A DNA stretch of 64,000 bases from Alphaproteobacteria bacterium. Its GTDB lineage: Bacteria > Pseudomonadota > Alphaproteobacteria > Micropepsales > Micropepsaceae. The stretch spans positions 124,001 to 188,000 of the forward strand of contig JAGWMG010000003.1 in the NCBI GenBank assembly GCA_028871795.1, given 5' to 3'. Below the pieces are notes generated by a model. That model searched no databases, was not told the DNA's origin, and saw nothing but the letters and a program-made list of their open reading frames with translations. Shown one piece after another: positions 44,982 through 55,138 of the stretch; the first letter of the stretch is position 1; every line of letters begins with the position of its first letter. Position numbers and translations under genes: made by a program.

Positions 44982-45596
44982 TTATCCCGGCTTGGCGACG
45001 ATGCGCAGTTCGATGCGCCGGTTGCGCGGTTCGCTGACCTGGTCGCCGGTGGCGATCTTGAGATTGGATTCGCCCAGACCGTGCGTCTCGATCCGCTCGG
45101 CCGCGACGCCGGCCTGCGCCAGCGCGGCGCCGACCACAGCCGCGCGCCGCCGCGACACCTCCAGGTTCTGCGCGACGCTTCCGCTGGTGTCGGTGTAGCC
45201 GCTCACCAGCACCCGCGTGCGATCGTGGATGCGCAGCGCCATTGCCACGCTGCCAAGCAGGCCCAGTCCGGCGCCGCTGAGCCTCTCGTTCGCGAACAGC
45301 TTGGCGTCGGGCACGCTGACGAGCATGTCGTCGCCCCGGCGCGCCACGACGACGCCGCGGCCGCGCAGCCGCGCGCGCAAGTCGCGCTCCAGCGCGTCCA
45401 TGTAGCGCCCGACGCCCGACGGCGTCAGCGGACCGGCCGTCGCCACTTGAGCCGGCGGCGCCACGGGAGTAGTAGGCTGCGCGACCGGATGGGGACCGTG
45501 CGGCCTCGGCGACGGCAGCGGCCACCTGGTCTGGCAGCCGGCAAGCGTCAAGGCGGCGAACGACGTTGCGGCAAGCAAGAAGAAACGGGAACGCAT
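44982..45596 (-). CDS. OmpA-family lipoprotein
   Basis: The 204-residue protein has a lipoprotein signal (MRSRFFLLAATSFAALTLAG then Cys) preceded by GGGAG. A Pro-rich linker (PLPSPRPHGPHPVAQPTTP) follows. The C-terminal OmpA domain (about 90-204) has VSVPDAKLFANERLSGAGLG, VLVSGYTDTSGSVAQNLEVS, RRRAAVVGAALAQAGV and NRRIELRI. The Asp and Arg that bind diaminopimelate in peptidoglycan are in YTDTSG and EPRNRRIEL. It probably tethers the outer membrane to the cell wall. It diverges from the SDR gene, with 62 bases between the starts. Confidence 0.92.
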   Translation of the reverse strand: MRSRFFLLAATSFAALTLAGCQTRWPLPSPRPHGPHPVAQPTTPVAPPAQVATAGPLTPSGVGRYMDALERDLRARLRGRGVVVARRGDDMLVSVPDAKLFANERLSGAGLGLLGSVAMALRIHDRTRVLVSGYTDTSGSVAQNLEVSRRRAAVVGAALAQAGVAAERIETHGLGESNLKIATGDQVSEPRNRRIELRIVAKPG

Positions 45597-45658
45597 GGCA
45601 TTCTCCCGGGTCGCCGCCCGATCGCAGCCGTGCCATGATCGAGGCGGGGAGGCAAACA

Positions 45659-46432
45659 ATGCATTTGTTCGATTTGAGCGGCAAGGTCGCGCTCGTCACC
45701 GGCTCCAGCAAGGGCATCGGCGAGGCCATCGTCCGCCGGCTGGCCGAACACGGCGCCCGGGTCGTGGTGTCGAGCCGCAAGGCCGAGGCCTGCGAAAAAG
45801 TCGCCGCCGATCTCAACGGCAAATACGGCGGGGGCAAGCAGATCGCGCTGTCCGCGCCCTGCAACATCAACGACAAGGCGCAGTTGCAGGCGCTGGTCGA
45901 GGCGGCGCGCGGGAAATTCGGCAAGATCGACGTGCTGGTGTGCAACGCCGCACTCAACCCCTATTTCGGGCCGGGCATGGCCATTCCCGACGAAGCCTTC
46001 GACAAGATCATGGGCGCCAACGTGCGCTCCAATCACTGGCTGTGCCAGATGGTGCTGCCGGAGATGGCGCAGCGGAAGGACGGCGTCATCGTGATCGTCT
46101 CCTCGATCGCGGGCCTGAAGGGAACGCCCATGATCGGCGCCTACGGCATCTCCAAGGCGGCGGACATGCAGCTGGCGCGCAACATCGCGGTGGAATACGG
46201 GGTGCACAATATCCGCGCCAACTGCATCGCGCCCGGTCTGGTGAAAACCGACTTCGCACGCGCCCTGTGGGACACGCCCGAAGCCGAGAAGCGGTCGTCG
46301 TTCGGCAATCCGCTGCGCCGGCTGGGCGTGCCCGACGACATCGCGGGCGCCGCGGTTTTCCTCGCTTCGCGCGCGGGCGCCTGGATCACCGGGCAGACCA
46401 TCGTCATCGACGGAGGTGCCACGATCGCGTAA
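45659..46432 (+). CDS. short-chain dehydrogenase/reductase (SDR)
   Basis: The 257-residue classical SDR starts MHLFDLSGKVALVTGSSKGI, with GGGGAGG upstream. It has the cofactor loop TGSSKGIGEA, VLVCNAALNPYFGPG (NNAG-like variant), the catalytic Ser in VIVSSIAGLKGTP, and Tyr/Lys in YGISKAADM. The Arg in VVSSRKAEA favours NADP. It ends with GQTIVIDGGATIA. Many relatives act on 3-oxoacyl or acyl-CoA/alcohol substrates; nothing here fixes the substrate. It is followed 29 bases later by the LprI-like gene on the same strand. Confidence 0.93.
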   Translation: MHLFDLSGKVALVTGSSKGIGEAIVRRLAEHGARVVVSSRKAEACEKVAADLNGKYGGGKQIALSAPCNINDKAQLQALVEAARGKFGKIDVLVCNAALNPYFGPGMAIPDEAFDKIMGANVRSNHWLCQMVLPEMAQRKDGVIVIVSSIAGLKGTPMIGAYGISKAADMQLARNIAVEYGVHNIRANCIAPGLVKTDFARALWDTPEAEKRSSFGNPLRRLGVPDDIAGAAVFLASRAGAWITGQTIVIDGGATIA

Positions 46433-46461
46433 AGTGCGCGGCTTTCCTGGGGGGATCAGTT

Positions 46462-46866
46462 ATGTTCCGTTCACTGATTATCGCGATACCGCTGGTTCTG
46501 TTTACCGCTTCGGCCACGGCCGGCGAAGCCGACGGCATCGACTGCAACCATGCGATCACGCAGATCGACATGGATATGTGCGCGCACAAGGATTATCAAG
46601 CGGCCGACAAGAAGCTGAACGACGTCTATCGCGCGGTGATGGCCGCGCTGGACGACGCCGGTTATCAGGCCAAGCTCAAGACCGCGCAACGCGCCTGGAT
46701 CCAGTTCCGCGACACGGAATGCACCTTCGAGGTGGCGCAGAACGAAGGCGGCACGATTTATCCGCTGGCCTATACGGGATGCGTGACGAAGCTGACCGAG
46801 GCGCGCACCAAGGAGTTGCAGGCCTATCTTGCCTGTTGGAAAGATGCCGCCAAATGCGGCGGTTAG
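46462..46866 (+). CDS. secreted LprI/DUF1311-family protein
   Basis: The 134-residue protein has a signal peptide (MFRSLIIAIPLVLFTASATA). The mature part has the DUF1311 pattern with paired cysteines: DGIDCNHAITQIDMDMCAHK, DKKLNDVYRAVM, AQRAWIQFRDTECTFEVAQN and the final CVTKLTEARTKELQAYLACW. LprI in mycobacteria inhibits lysozyme; most other members have unknown roles. The ribosome-binding site is GGGGGGATCAG. It ends six bases from the end of the convergent ald gene. Confidence 0.88.
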   Translation: MFRSLIIAIPLVLFTASATAGEADGIDCNHAITQIDMDMCAHKDYQAADKKLNDVYRAVMAALDDAGYQAKLKTAQRAWIQFRDTECTFEVAQNEGGTIYPLAYTGCVTKLTEARTKELQAYLACWKDAAKCGG

Positions 46867-46872
46867 CGGCGG

Positions 46873-47991
46873 CTACAGCCCCAGCACGGTTTCCGCGCTC
46901 TTGAACGGCAGCTTCTGCGCCTCGGCGACGGCTTTGTAGGTCAGCGCGCCCTTGTAGACGTTGAGCCCCGCGCGCAGATGCGCGTTCGCCCGCATCGCCT
47001 TCTCCGCGCCCTGATCCGCCAGCGCCAGCGTGAAGGGCAGCGTCGCATTGTTGAGCGCGAGGGTGGAGGTGCGCGCCACCGCGCCGGGCATGTTCGCCAC
47101 GCAGTAATGCACGACGTCGTGCACGCGGTAGGTGGGATCGGCGTGCGTGGTGGCGTGCGAAGTTTCCGCGCAGCCGCCCTGGTCGATGGCGACGTCGACG
47201 ACCACCGAGCCCTTCTTCATCTGCTTGACCATCTTCTCGGTGATCAGCTTGGGCGCCGCCGCACCCGGCAGCAGCACCCCGCCGATGACGAGATCGGCAG
47301 AGACGACCTGATCCTCGATGGCGTCAATGGTCGAGAACAGCGTGTGCAGCCGCGCGCCGAATTGCAGGTCGAGTTCGTTCAGCCGGTGCAGCGACACATC
47401 CAGGACGATGACGTGCGCTTCCAGGCCCATGGCCATGCGCGCGGCGTTCGTGCCCACGACGCCGCCGCCCAGGATCACCACTTTCGCGGACGGCACGCCC
47501 GGAACGCCGCCCAGCAGCATGCCGCGTCCGCCTTGCGCGATCTCCAGGCAATGCGCGCCCGCCTGGATCGACATGCGCCCCGCGACTTCGCTCATCGGCG
47601 CCAGCAGCGGCAGGCCGCCGCGCGCATCGGTAACGGTCTCGTAGGCAATGGCTGTCGCGCCGGAGGCGAGCAGCCCCTTGGTCTGTTCCGGGTCGGGCGC
47701 CAGATGCAGATAGGTGAACAGCGTCTGGCCCGGCTTCAGCTGCGCGATCTCGACCGGCTGGGGTTCCTTGACCTTCACGATCATGTCGGCGGCGGCGAAC
47801 ACCTCCTCCGCGTCCGGCAGGAGCTTCGCGCCCGCCCGCGCATACATCTCGTCGGTCAAGCCGATGGCGTCGCCGGCTTTGGCCTCGACATAGACATCGT
47901 GCTCCCGCGCGGTCAGTTCGCGCACGGCCGCGGGCGTGAGCCCGACACGATATTCGTGATTTTTGATTTCTTTCGGAGCCCCGATGCGCAT
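46873..47991 (-). CDS. ald: alanine dehydrogenase
   Basis: Ald converts L-alanine and NAD+ to pyruvate, ammonia and NADH. The 372-residue enzyme starts [20 protein letters not shown] (GAGGAAT upstream). It has the family signature [10 protein letters not shown], whose Lys is in the active site, [20 protein letters not shown] with its catalytic-region His, and the NAD loop [37 protein letters not shown] and [20 protein letters not shown] are highly conserved. Normal length. No regulator gene lies beside it. Confidence 0.96.
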   Translation of the reverse strand: MRIGAPKEIKNHEYRVGLTPAAVRELTAREHDVYVEAKAGDAIGLTDEMYARAGAKLLPDAEEVFAAADMIVKVKEPQPVEIAQLKPGQTLFTYLHLAPDPEQTKGLLASGATAIAYETVTDARGGLPLLAPMSEVAGRMSIQAGAHCLEIAQGGRGMLLGGVPGVPSAKVVILGGGVVGTNAARMAMGLEAHVIVLDVSLHRLNELDLQFGARLHTLFSTIDAIEDQVVSADLVIGGVLLPGAAAPKLITEKMVKQMKKGSVVVDVAIDQGGCAETSHATTHADPTYRVHDVVHYCVANMPGAVARTSTLALNNATLPFTLALADQGAEKAMRANAHLRAGLNVYKGALTYKAVAEAQKLPFKSAETVLGL

Positions 47992-48135
47992 CGCAATTCC
48001 TCGGAAGGGATACGGGCGCAAGCTAACAGAGGAAGATAGAGGGTCAAGGCGGCAGAATGCATCGCGGTTCGACGCGGCGCGCACGTCACACACTTGCGCG
48101 GAACGCTCCCGCTTCGACCGATTGTTTCGAGAGTC

Positions 48136-48165
48136 AAAAAAAAGCCCGGCGCCGAAGCGCCGAGC
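48136..48165 (-). terminator. intrinsic terminator with UUCG loop after the first Gly-rich gene
   Basis: On the minus strand GCTCGGCGC, TTCG, GCGCCGGGC makes a 9-bp stem (one T-G pair) with an extra-stable UUCG tetraloop, followed by eight T residues (48143-48136). It lies 22 bases after the stop of the gene ending at 48187. Confidence 0.92.
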
Positions 48166-48186
48166 CGAGGGGTTCCATTGCGATCT

Positions 48187-49335
48187 CTACGGAATATTGC
48201 TGTTGGGGCCGTTGCCGTTATGGCCGCCTTTATCCTTGCCGTTGTTGTCGTTGTTGTTGTTGCCGTTGCCATGGCCGCGGCCGCCGCCGTGACCACCGGA
48301 GCCGCCACCACCTCCGCCGCCGCCTTGGTCACCGCCTCCCGCGTTACCGCCGCCTGATGGCGGTGTGGTGATGGCGCCGTGGGAACCGAAGCCAAAGAAC
48401 GGAGTATGACCGCCGGTGTTGCCACTGCCGCCGCCTTGGCCACCGCCACCTCCTTGGCCACCGCCACCTCCTTGGCCGCCAGTGTTACCGCCCTGGCCGC
48501 CGGTCCAGTTGTTCTGGCTGCCGCCGTTGTTGCCGCGATCGTGGTGATCGTTGCCGCCGTTACCGTTGCCGCCGCCCTGGCCGTTTCCGAATCCCGGGAA
48601 GAAGCCTCCGTTGTTACCGCCGCCGTTGTTGTTGCCGCGATCGTGGTGATCGTTGCCGCCGTGGCCGCCGTTGCCGTTGCCGCCGCCCTGGCCGTTTCCA
48701 AATCCCGGGAAGAAGCCTCCGTTGTTACTGCCGCCGTTGTTGTTGCCGCGATCGTGGTGATCGTTGCCGCCGCGATTGTTCCAGAAATTTCCGCGGTCGT
48801 TGTCGTGCTGGCGGTGCCATTGGTTGATCCAATCGTTGTTTCCGCCGCCGCCGTAGCCCTGCCAGTTGTAATTGTGGGTGTAGCCGTTCCAGAAGCCGTG
48901 ATCGCGGTCATAGTCGTGGCGCCAGCGGTCACGCCACTCGTCGCGCTCTCTGAAACCGTGCGTGTCGTAGAATTCAAACCCTAGCGGCGGGCCATAGCGA
49001 TCAAGGCAGGCCCAGTCCGGGCGCGGACCGTTCCACTGGTCGCGCCGCCAATTGGAGTGGATCCAAAACCAGTACTCACCGTACATACGGCGATAGTAGA
49101 AAGGCCCGCGGTACCATTCGCCACGGAAATACACCGGGCAATAATAGACCGGGTAATCCCAGAAATCGTCGGGGCAGCCCCAATCGTCGCAATATCCTCC
49201 GCTTTCGTAAGAGAAACCGTTTCCGCCATACCCGAAGCTGAAGGAAAAACTCTGCGCGTTGGCGGGCGCCGCAGCAAGCAGCGCCGCACCGACGATTGCC
49301 GCCGCGGCTACCGTCGTTTTCAGAAGTGCTTTCAT
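48187..49335 (-). CDS. secreted Gly/Asn-rich protein with aromatic N-domain, paralogue A
   Basis: The 382-residue protein has a signal peptide (MKALLKTTVAAAAIVGAALL, cut near ANAQ). The N-domain (about 30-150) is rich in Trp/Tyr/Asp: CPDDFWDYPVYYCPVYFRGE, WYRGPFYYRRMYGEYWFWIH, NWRRDQWNGPRPDWACLD. The C-terminal 200 residues are low-complexity Gly/Asn with near-identical units NDHHDRGNNNGG...GGFFPGFGNGQGGGNGNGG. The DHHD clusters might bind metal. It shares the YPVYF...WYRGP core with the gene at 49477. No known family name; role unknown, possibly structural in the envelope. Confidence 0.75.
   Translation of the reverse strand: MKALLKTTVAAAAIVGAALLAAAPANAQSFSFSFGYGGNGFSYESGGYCDDWGCPDDFWDYPVYYCPVYFRGEWYRGPFYYRRMYGEYWFWIHSNWRRDQWNGPRPDWACLDRYGPPLGFEFYDTHGFRERDEWRDRWRHDYDRDHGFWNGYTHNYNWQGYGGGGNNDWINQWHRQHDNDRGNFWNNRGGNDHHDRGNNNGGSNNGGFFPGFGNGQGGGNGNGGHGGNDHHDRGNNNGGGNNGGFFPGFGNGQGGGNGNGGNDHHDRGNNGGSQNNWTGGQGGNTGGQGGGGGQGGGGGQGGGSGNTGGHTPFFGFGSHGAITTPPSGGGNAGGGDQGGGGGGGGSGGHGGGRGHGNGNNNNDNNGKDKGGHNGNGPNSNIP
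48535..48780. repeat. near-identical tandem repeat in the Gly-rich tail of paralogue A
   Basis: Units of about 110-120 bp encoding NDHHDRGNNNGG, GGFFPGFGNGQ and GGGNGNGG are repeated twice, with a third partial DHHDRGNN unit. The DNA copies are nearly identical, including synonymous positions, which suggests recent duplication by slippage or unequal recombination. Exact edges are approximate. Confidence 0.7.
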
Positions 49336-49476
49336 CGCAAGCCTCGCTTCCTTTTCAGCCTATCTGACCATTCTCGTGCGTTTGGCGCGCAGCCGTTATC
49401 TGCAGGATCATCCCACGATGCGGTTCGGGCGGGCAAGCGCCGGAACCGTATACTCGCGTCGCTTAGAAGCGTTCGG

Positions 49477-50211
49477 CTAGCGGTGTCCGCCGTGGCCGAC
49501 GCCGTGACCTCCTTCGCCGTGTCCGCCGCCTCCGCCGCCACCGGACCAACCGTGGCCGCCGCCTCCGCCGCCGGACCAGTTGTGGCCGCCGCCACCTCCG
49601 CCACCCGAGTAAATATGGCCACCGCCGCCGGACCAGTTGTGCCCACCGCCGGACCAATTGTTGTGGCCGCCGTTGCCGCCCGACCAGTTATGGCCGCCGC
49701 CGCCATTGCCCGACCAATTGCCGCTGTTGACGGACCAATTGTTGTGGCCGCCGCTGCCGCCCGACCAGTTATGGCCGCCGCCGGAGTAATAGGAACGGTT
49801 GTGATCGTAACCGCCGCGGCCCCAATTGCGTCCATGTCCCCAGCCGCCGCGGTCTTCCCAACGGATCTCCGGCCGCGAACCGCGCCACTCGTCGTGACGC
49901 CAGCCGCCATTGAGCCAGAAGAGACGCTCGCCGCCGTACCAGCGGGAATAGATCGGCCCGCGATACCATTCGCCGCCCCAAAACACGGGTTCGAAGTACA
50001 CCGGATAGTCGCAGTAATCCGGCGGCAAGCCCCACGGCGGCGGCTCGTCGTAGTAATCGTAGTAGGCGCACGGGTCGCTGTAGGGAACGAAGCCCGGACC
50101 GTACCCGAACGAAATGCCGACGTCGACTTGCGCAGAGGCGGGCGTCGCCGTCAGCATCGACGCACCGGCGAGCATCAGCGCGCTCATCGCAACTTTGCCG
50201 AAATTTCTCAT
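49477..50211 (-). CDS. secreted Gly/Trp/His-rich protein, paralogue B
   Basis: The 244-residue protein starts MRNFGKVAMSALMLAGASML (signal peptide, cut near ASAQ), with GGGAGAG upstream. The N-domain has GYGPGFVPYSDPCAYYDYYD, CDYPVYFEPVFWGGEWYRGP, IYSRWYGGERLFWLNGGWRH and DEWRGSRPE, clearly related to paralogue A. The tail consists of GGHNWSGG and GHNNWSGG units, ending GHGGHR. The upstream open frame to 50424 is a false extension. Its start is 38 bases after the end of paralogue C. A structural or metal-binding envelope role is a guess. Confidence 0.75.
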   Translation of the reverse strand: MRNFGKVAMSALMLAGASMLTATPASAQVDVGISFGYGPGFVPYSDPCAYYDYYDEPPPWGLPPDYCDYPVYFEPVFWGGEWYRGPIYSRWYGGERLFWLNGGWRHDEWRGSRPEIRWEDRGGWGHGRNWGRGGYDHNRSYYSGGGHNWSGGSGGHNNWSVNSGNWSGNGGGGHNWSGGNGGHNNWSGGGHNWSGGGGHIYSGGGGGGGHNWSGGGGGGHGWSGGGGGGGHGEGGHGVGHGGHR

Positions 50212-50249
50212 GGTCTCACTCTCCCAAAGCCCTCGTTCGACCGGATGAT

Positions 50250-50612
50250 TCAGCGGCGATGTTCGCCGCCGTGCCAGCGGCCGCCGTGTTCGCCCTCGCC
50301 GCCGTGCCAGCCGCCGTGGACCCAATATTCGCGCTCGCCGTGCCAGTTGCGATAGCGACCGCTGTCGAACCAGATTCCGTCGACGAAGATCGGCGGGCCG
50401 TAATAGTCGTCGTAATCGCCGCAATAGTACGGATCGTAGAAGCGGCTATAGGGATTGCAGCTCGCGTAGTACCGCGGGGGCGGTCCGTAGTAACCCGGCC
50501 CGAATCCGAGCCCGATTCCGAACGAGACATGGGCTGCGGCCGGCGCGGCCACACCGATTGCGGTACCGGCCAGCATCAGCGCGCCTAGAGCAATTTTGGC
50601 GATTCGTTTCAT
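50250..50612 (-). CDS. secreted small aromatic/Gly-rich protein, paralogue C
   Basis: The 120-residue protein has a signal peptide (MKRIAKIALGALMLAGTAIG, cut near AAAH). The mature part HVSFGIGLGFGPGYYGPPPR, CNPYSRFYDPYYCGDYDDYY, GIWFDSGRYRNWHGEREYWV, HGGWHGGEGEHGG matches the start of paralogue B (VDVGISFGYGPGF) and its aromatic core, but the Gly-rich tail is very short. It is the first of the three on the minus strand and probably drives cotranscription with B. Confidence 0.75.
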   Translation of the reverse strand: MKRIAKIALGALMLAGTAIGVAAPAAAHVSFGIGLGFGPGYYGPPPRYYASCNPYSRFYDPYYCGDYDDYYGPPIFVDGIWFDSGRYRNWHGEREYWVHGGWHGGEGEHGGRWHGGEHRR

Positions 50613-50843
50613 GGTTCCGTCTCCTTCTTCGCCAAATCATTTTCTTGGCCTGAGTCTGGAACCCGGCGTCTGAACCGCACATGAACGATATTGTCAGTTT
50701 CGTGAAACCGCAGCGGCGAATTGCCCCGCCGAGCGGGGTGTGCCTTCAATCGGCCATATTCTGCCGAGCTTTTCCGCGCGCAACGTGATAGCAATCGTGG
50801 AGAATGACGTTACCGCCAGCGCGAATATGCTACAAATGCCCCG

Positions 50844-51881
50844 ATGAAGACCTTCTATTCCCCCGCCCATCTGGATCACGACCCGCTGTTGCTGTTCGAA
50901 CGCGGCGAGCTTCTGCCCGCCGTGGAAATTCCGGTGCGCGCCGAGCGCGTCAAGACGGAGATCGCGGCGCGCAAGATCGGGCCGGTGCTGACGCCCGCCA
51001 CCTTCGACGATGCGCCGATCCTGCGCGTGCACGACGCGGGACTGGTGGCGTTCCTGGCCGAGGCGCACGCCGAATGGCGCAAACGCTACGGCGAGAACGC
51101 GCCCGCCGCGATGCCTTCCGCCTGGCCGGCGCACAGCTTGCGCGACGGACGCGGGGGCGACATCGAATCCAAGCTCGGCAGCTACGCCTTCAGCGCCGAC
51201 ACGCCGATCATGCGCGGCACCTGGCAGGCCGCGCGCGAGGCCGTGAACGTGGTGCTGTCGGCGGCGGCGGCCATCCGCGCCGGCGACAACGGCGCCTTCG
51301 CGCTGACGCGCCCGCCGGGCCATCACGCCGCGAACGACGTGTTCGGCGGCTTCTGCTATCTCAACAACATCGCCATCGCCGCGCAATGGTTCGCCGACGC
51401 CGGGATGCGGCCCGCGGTTCTCGACGTCGATTATCATCACGGCAACGGCACGCAGACGATCTTCTACAACCGCGCCGACGTGTTCTTCTGTTCGCTGCAC
51501 GCCGATCCGCATTTTGCCTATCCCCATTTCCTCGGCTTCGCCGACGAACATGGCAACGACGCAGGCGAAGGCGCGAACCTCAACCTGCCGCTGCCCGCCA
51601 ACACCGATTGGCCGCATTACGAGCAGGCGCTGGCGCGGGCCATCGCGGCGGTGGATGCGTTCGGGCCGGACGTGATGCTGGTTTCGCTCGGGCTCGACAC
51701 CTTCATCGACGATCCCATCGCCGCGTTCCGGCTCAAGGCGGCCGACTATCTGCGCCTGGGCGAGAAGATCGCCGCGCTCAAGCGGCCGACCCTGTTCGTC
51801 TTCGAAGGCGGCTATGCGCTCGAGGCGCTGGGCACGATCACCGTGAACGTGCTGGAAGGGTTTGAGAGCCAGCAGAGCTAA
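50844..51881 (+). CDS. histone deacetylase-like amidohydrolase
   Basis: The 345-residue zinc hydrolase is of the HDAC/acetylpolyamine-amidohydrolase fold. Motifs in order: [20 protein letters not shown] (tandem His), [33 protein letters not shown] (zinc Asp and His), [27 protein letters not shown] (zinc Asp) and [11 protein letters not shown] (catalytic-site Tyr). All zinc ligands are present, so it should be active. In bacteria such enzymes act on acetylated polyamines or other small amides; the substrate is unknown. It begins in a 231-base gap diverging from the Gly-rich genes. Confidence 0.93.
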   Translation: MKTFYSPAHLDHDPLLLFERGELLPAVEIPVRAERVKTEIAARKIGPVLTPATFDDAPILRVHDAGLVAFLAEAHAEWRKRYGENAPAAMPSAWPAHSLRDGRGGDIESKLGSYAFSADTPIMRGTWQAAREAVNVVLSAAAAIRAGDNGAFALTRPPGHHAANDVFGGFCYLNNIAIAAQWFADAGMRPAVLDVDYHHGNGTQTIFYNRADVFFCSLHADPHFAYPHFLGFADEHGNDAGEGANLNLPLPANTDWPHYEQALARAIAAVDAFGPDVMLVSLGLDTFIDDPIAAFRLKAADYLRLGEKIAALKRPTLFVFEGGYALEALGTITVNVLEGFESQQS

Positions 51882-51888
51882 AGCCCCT

Positions 51889-51916
51889 TGACGCCCAGGC
51901 CTGCCCCGCCTATATG
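51889..51916 (+). promoter_or_regulatory. groESL promoter
   Basis: TTGACG (51889-51894) and TATATG (51911-51916) with 16 bases between fit a vegetative sigma factor promoter. Transcription would begin around 51923, just before the CIRCE element. Confidence 0.6.
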
Positions 51917-51929
51917 CCCCACTATGGCT

Positions 51930-51956
51930 TTGGCACTCCGCTTGGCCGAGTGCTGC
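51930..51956 (+). promoter_or_regulatory. CIRCE operator (HrcA binding site)
   Basis: TTGGCACTC, nine bases, GAGTGCTGC. The consensus is TTAGCACTC-N9-GAGTGCTAA; the inner GCACTC/GAGTGC arms are perfect and three outer positions differ. It lies in the groES leader, 48 bases before the start codon. HrcA repression relieved by heat is expected. Confidence 0.88.
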
Positions 51957-52003
51957 CAGGAAAAATTGTCCATTTACATCAATGCTCTAGGAGGCGAGAA
52001 ACC

Positions 52004-52318
52004 ATGAAATTCCGTCCGCTAGGCGACCGCGTGGTCGTCCGCCGCGTCAAGGAGGATCAGAAAACCCCCGGCGGCATCATCATTCCCGATACCGCGCAGG
52101 AGAAGCCGCAGGAAGGCGAAGTCATCTCCGTCGGTCCGGGCGCGCTGGACGAACACGGCAAGCGCGTCGTTCCCGAGGTGAAGGCCGGCGACCTCGTGCT
52201 GTTCGGCAAGTGGTCGGGCACCGAAGTGAAAGTCGACGGCGAGGAACTCCTGATTATGAAGGAGTCCGACATCATGGGCATTCTCGAAGGCCGCAAGGTC
52301 TCGAAGAAAGCGGCCTAA
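52004..52318 (+). CDS. groES: co-chaperonin GroES
   Basis: GroES caps the GroEL cage during protein folding. The 104-residue protein has a GGAGG site upstream. [20 protein letters not shown], the mobile loop [20 protein letters not shown] and the roof/dome region [20 protein letters not shown] are all canonical. The upstream frame to 51914 overlaps the CIRCE element and is not coding. It forms an operon with groEL, 39 bases downstream. Confidence 0.98.
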   Translation: MKFRPLGDRVVVRRVKEDQKTPGGIIIPDTAQEKPQEGEVISVGPGALDEHGKRVVPEVKAGDLVLFGKWSGTEVKVDGEELLIMKESDIMGILEGRKVSKKAA

Positions 52319-54007
<1,689 letters not shown>

Positions 54008-54032
54008 GTCGGTCGTTCAGTTAAAGTACGCG

Positions 54033-54061
54033 AAGGGGCTGGAGCAATCCGGCCCCTTTTC
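54033..54061 (+). terminator. groESL terminator
   Basis: AAGGGGCTGG (54033-54042), loop AGCAAT, CCGGCCCCTT (54049-54058), with a run of T. The stem is 10 bp with one T-G pair. It also lies at the end of the convergent gene at 54063 and could serve both directions. Confidence 0.88.
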
Positions 54062-54062
54062 G

Positions 54063-54716
54063 TTACCTGTTCATACGCTTTGCGTGGAAGATGAGTTTTA
54101 GCGCTTCCTCCACATCATCTTCTTTGGTCACTTTGAATCGCGTGTTCCCGCGATCGTCAAGTATCGGGAGAGTGCTCATACCATGGAAGTGCTGCAGATC
54201 ACCCCGAACAGTTATTTGCAGATGCTCGACCTGTGGCTGGACAATGACATACCAAAAATTGTCCGGTGTCTCCGAGAAGTTCCTTGCCTTTCCTCGCTTG
54301 AGATCCCCAGAAGATCGATGGCGCACTTTTTCGAGAAGCAATAAGGCTGCCCTTTTCATATGCTCAGGCATGAGTTCGTTGACCAGATTGAGGAACGCTC
54401 TATCTCCTGGGCCGTATGAAATGTTGCCGGACTTCGCGGCGATAACCGGGGACAACTTTTTCGCCACAGGTGAGTCAACGCCAACTGCGACTGTTTCTGT
54501 AAGCGTTCCGATATTCAAGGTTGTCACATCGTCCGCATCGAATTTGAGACTCTTGGTTTTGTCGTCGTATTGAGCATTCTTGATAGCGATTACGCTGCGC
54601 GCGCCGCAGGACTGCGTACCGCCTCCAAAAAATCGAAGTTGATGAGGGGGCAAGTCCACAAGCCAAATATTCTCGCCCAACGCCATAGCTCCACTCGTCG
54701 CGATAGTCAGACCCAT
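54063..54716 (-). CDS. unknown accessory protein divergent from parDE
   Basis: The 217-residue protein starts MGLTIATSGAMALGENIW, with GGAGAGGAGAGG upstream (the frame reaches back to 54815). No signal peptide or membrane segment is seen. Notable parts: LPPHQLRFFGGGTQSCGARS, the alpha/beta segment TLNIGTLTETVAVGVDSPVA, then SSGDLKRGKARNFSETPDNF and WYVIVQPQVEHLQITVRGD, and a Lys/Glu-rich end. The C-terminal part (RNFSETPDNFWYVIV...) looks like a compact alpha/beta fold but I cannot assign a family. It reads away from ParDE and ends just behind groEL. The promoter and a 20-bp palindrome precede it. Confidence 0.65.
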   Translation of the reverse strand: MGLTIATSGAMALGENIWLVDLPPHQLRFFGGGTQSCGARSVIAIKNAQYDDKTKSLKFDADDVTTLNIGTLTETVAVGVDSPVAKKLSPVIAAKSGNISYGPGDRAFLNLVNELMPEHMKRAALLLLEKVRHRSSGDLKRGKARNFSETPDNFWYVIVQPQVEHLQITVRGDLQHFHGMSTLPILDDRGNTRFKVTKEDDVEEALKLIFHAKRMNR

Positions 54717-54745
54717 TGCCCTCTCCTCTCCAAAATTGCTTTGTG

Positions 54746-54791
54746 CTGTACAGCATGCTGTACAGATAGTACTGCAGCATGATATTGTCAA
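54746..54791 (-). promoter_or_regulatory. promoter with perfect 20-bp palindrome
   Basis: On the minus strand TTGACA (54791-54786) and TATCTG (54768-54763) are 17 bases apart. CTGTACAGCATGCTGTACAG (54746-54765) is perfectly palindromic and made of two CTGTACAG units around CATG. It overlaps the -10 and start point, so it is a likely repressor site for the gene at 54063-54716. ParD or an unlinked regulator could bind it. The spacing does not fit the LexA CTGT-N8-ACAG box. Confidence 0.6.
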
Positions 54792-54850
54792 GATATGACC
54801 AAGCTTGAGGTACATAACAAGTATGATAAAGTATGTGTAGGAGAATCACC

Positions 54851-55138
54851 TTGTCCGAAATCGAGCGCCTGACCATCACCCTGCCCGCCGAAATGGCCGC
54901 GACCGTCAAAGGGGCGGTTGAGGGAGGCGATTATGCATCGAACAGCGAAGTTATCCGCGAAGCGCTGCGTGACTGGAAGGTAAAGCGCGCTTTGCAGCTT
55001 CAAGAACTTGCTGGGCTGAAAGCTGACATCGACAAGGGCCTGACCGACCTTGCCGAGGGCCGCGTGCAGGATTTCAATGCCGACCGAATTATCGAACGGG
55101 GGAAGAAGCTATTACGAGGCCGCTCGCCCTCCGCCTGA
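54851..55138 (+). CDS. parD: ParD-type antitoxin (ribbon-helix-helix)
   Basis: The 95-residue protein starts at TTG 54851, which has AGGAG seven bases before it; ATG 54833 lies in front of that site and is less likely. SEIERLTITLPAEMAATVKG forms the ribbon strand and first helix, SNSEVIREALRDWKVKRALQ the second helix, followed by a C-terminal segment (LKADIDKGLTDLAEGRVQDF) that wraps the toxin. This is a classical type II antitoxin that also represses its own promoter. It overlaps parE by 28 bases. Confidence 0.9.
   Translation: MSEIERLTITLPAEMAATVKGAVEGGDYASNSEVIREALRDWKVKRALQLQELAGLKADIDKGLTDLAEGRVQDFNADRIIERGKKLLRGRSPSA

Noticed and set aside
44801-45037. 78-codon plus-strand frame
   Set aside because: Arg-rich, no ribosome-binding site, overlaps the end of the OmpA lipoprotein gene.
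48187-48984. repetitive DNA considered as a CRISPR array or as a Val/Ala-rich protein on the plus strand
   Set aside because: Repeats are in-frame, of variable length and lack unique spacers; the minus-strand protein has a signal peptide and explains them.
54746-54765. palindrome considered as a LexA box
   Set aside because: Has CTGT and ACAG halves but not with the 8-base spacing of the gammaproteobacterial box, and alphaproteobacterial LexA usually uses GTTC-N7-GTTC.
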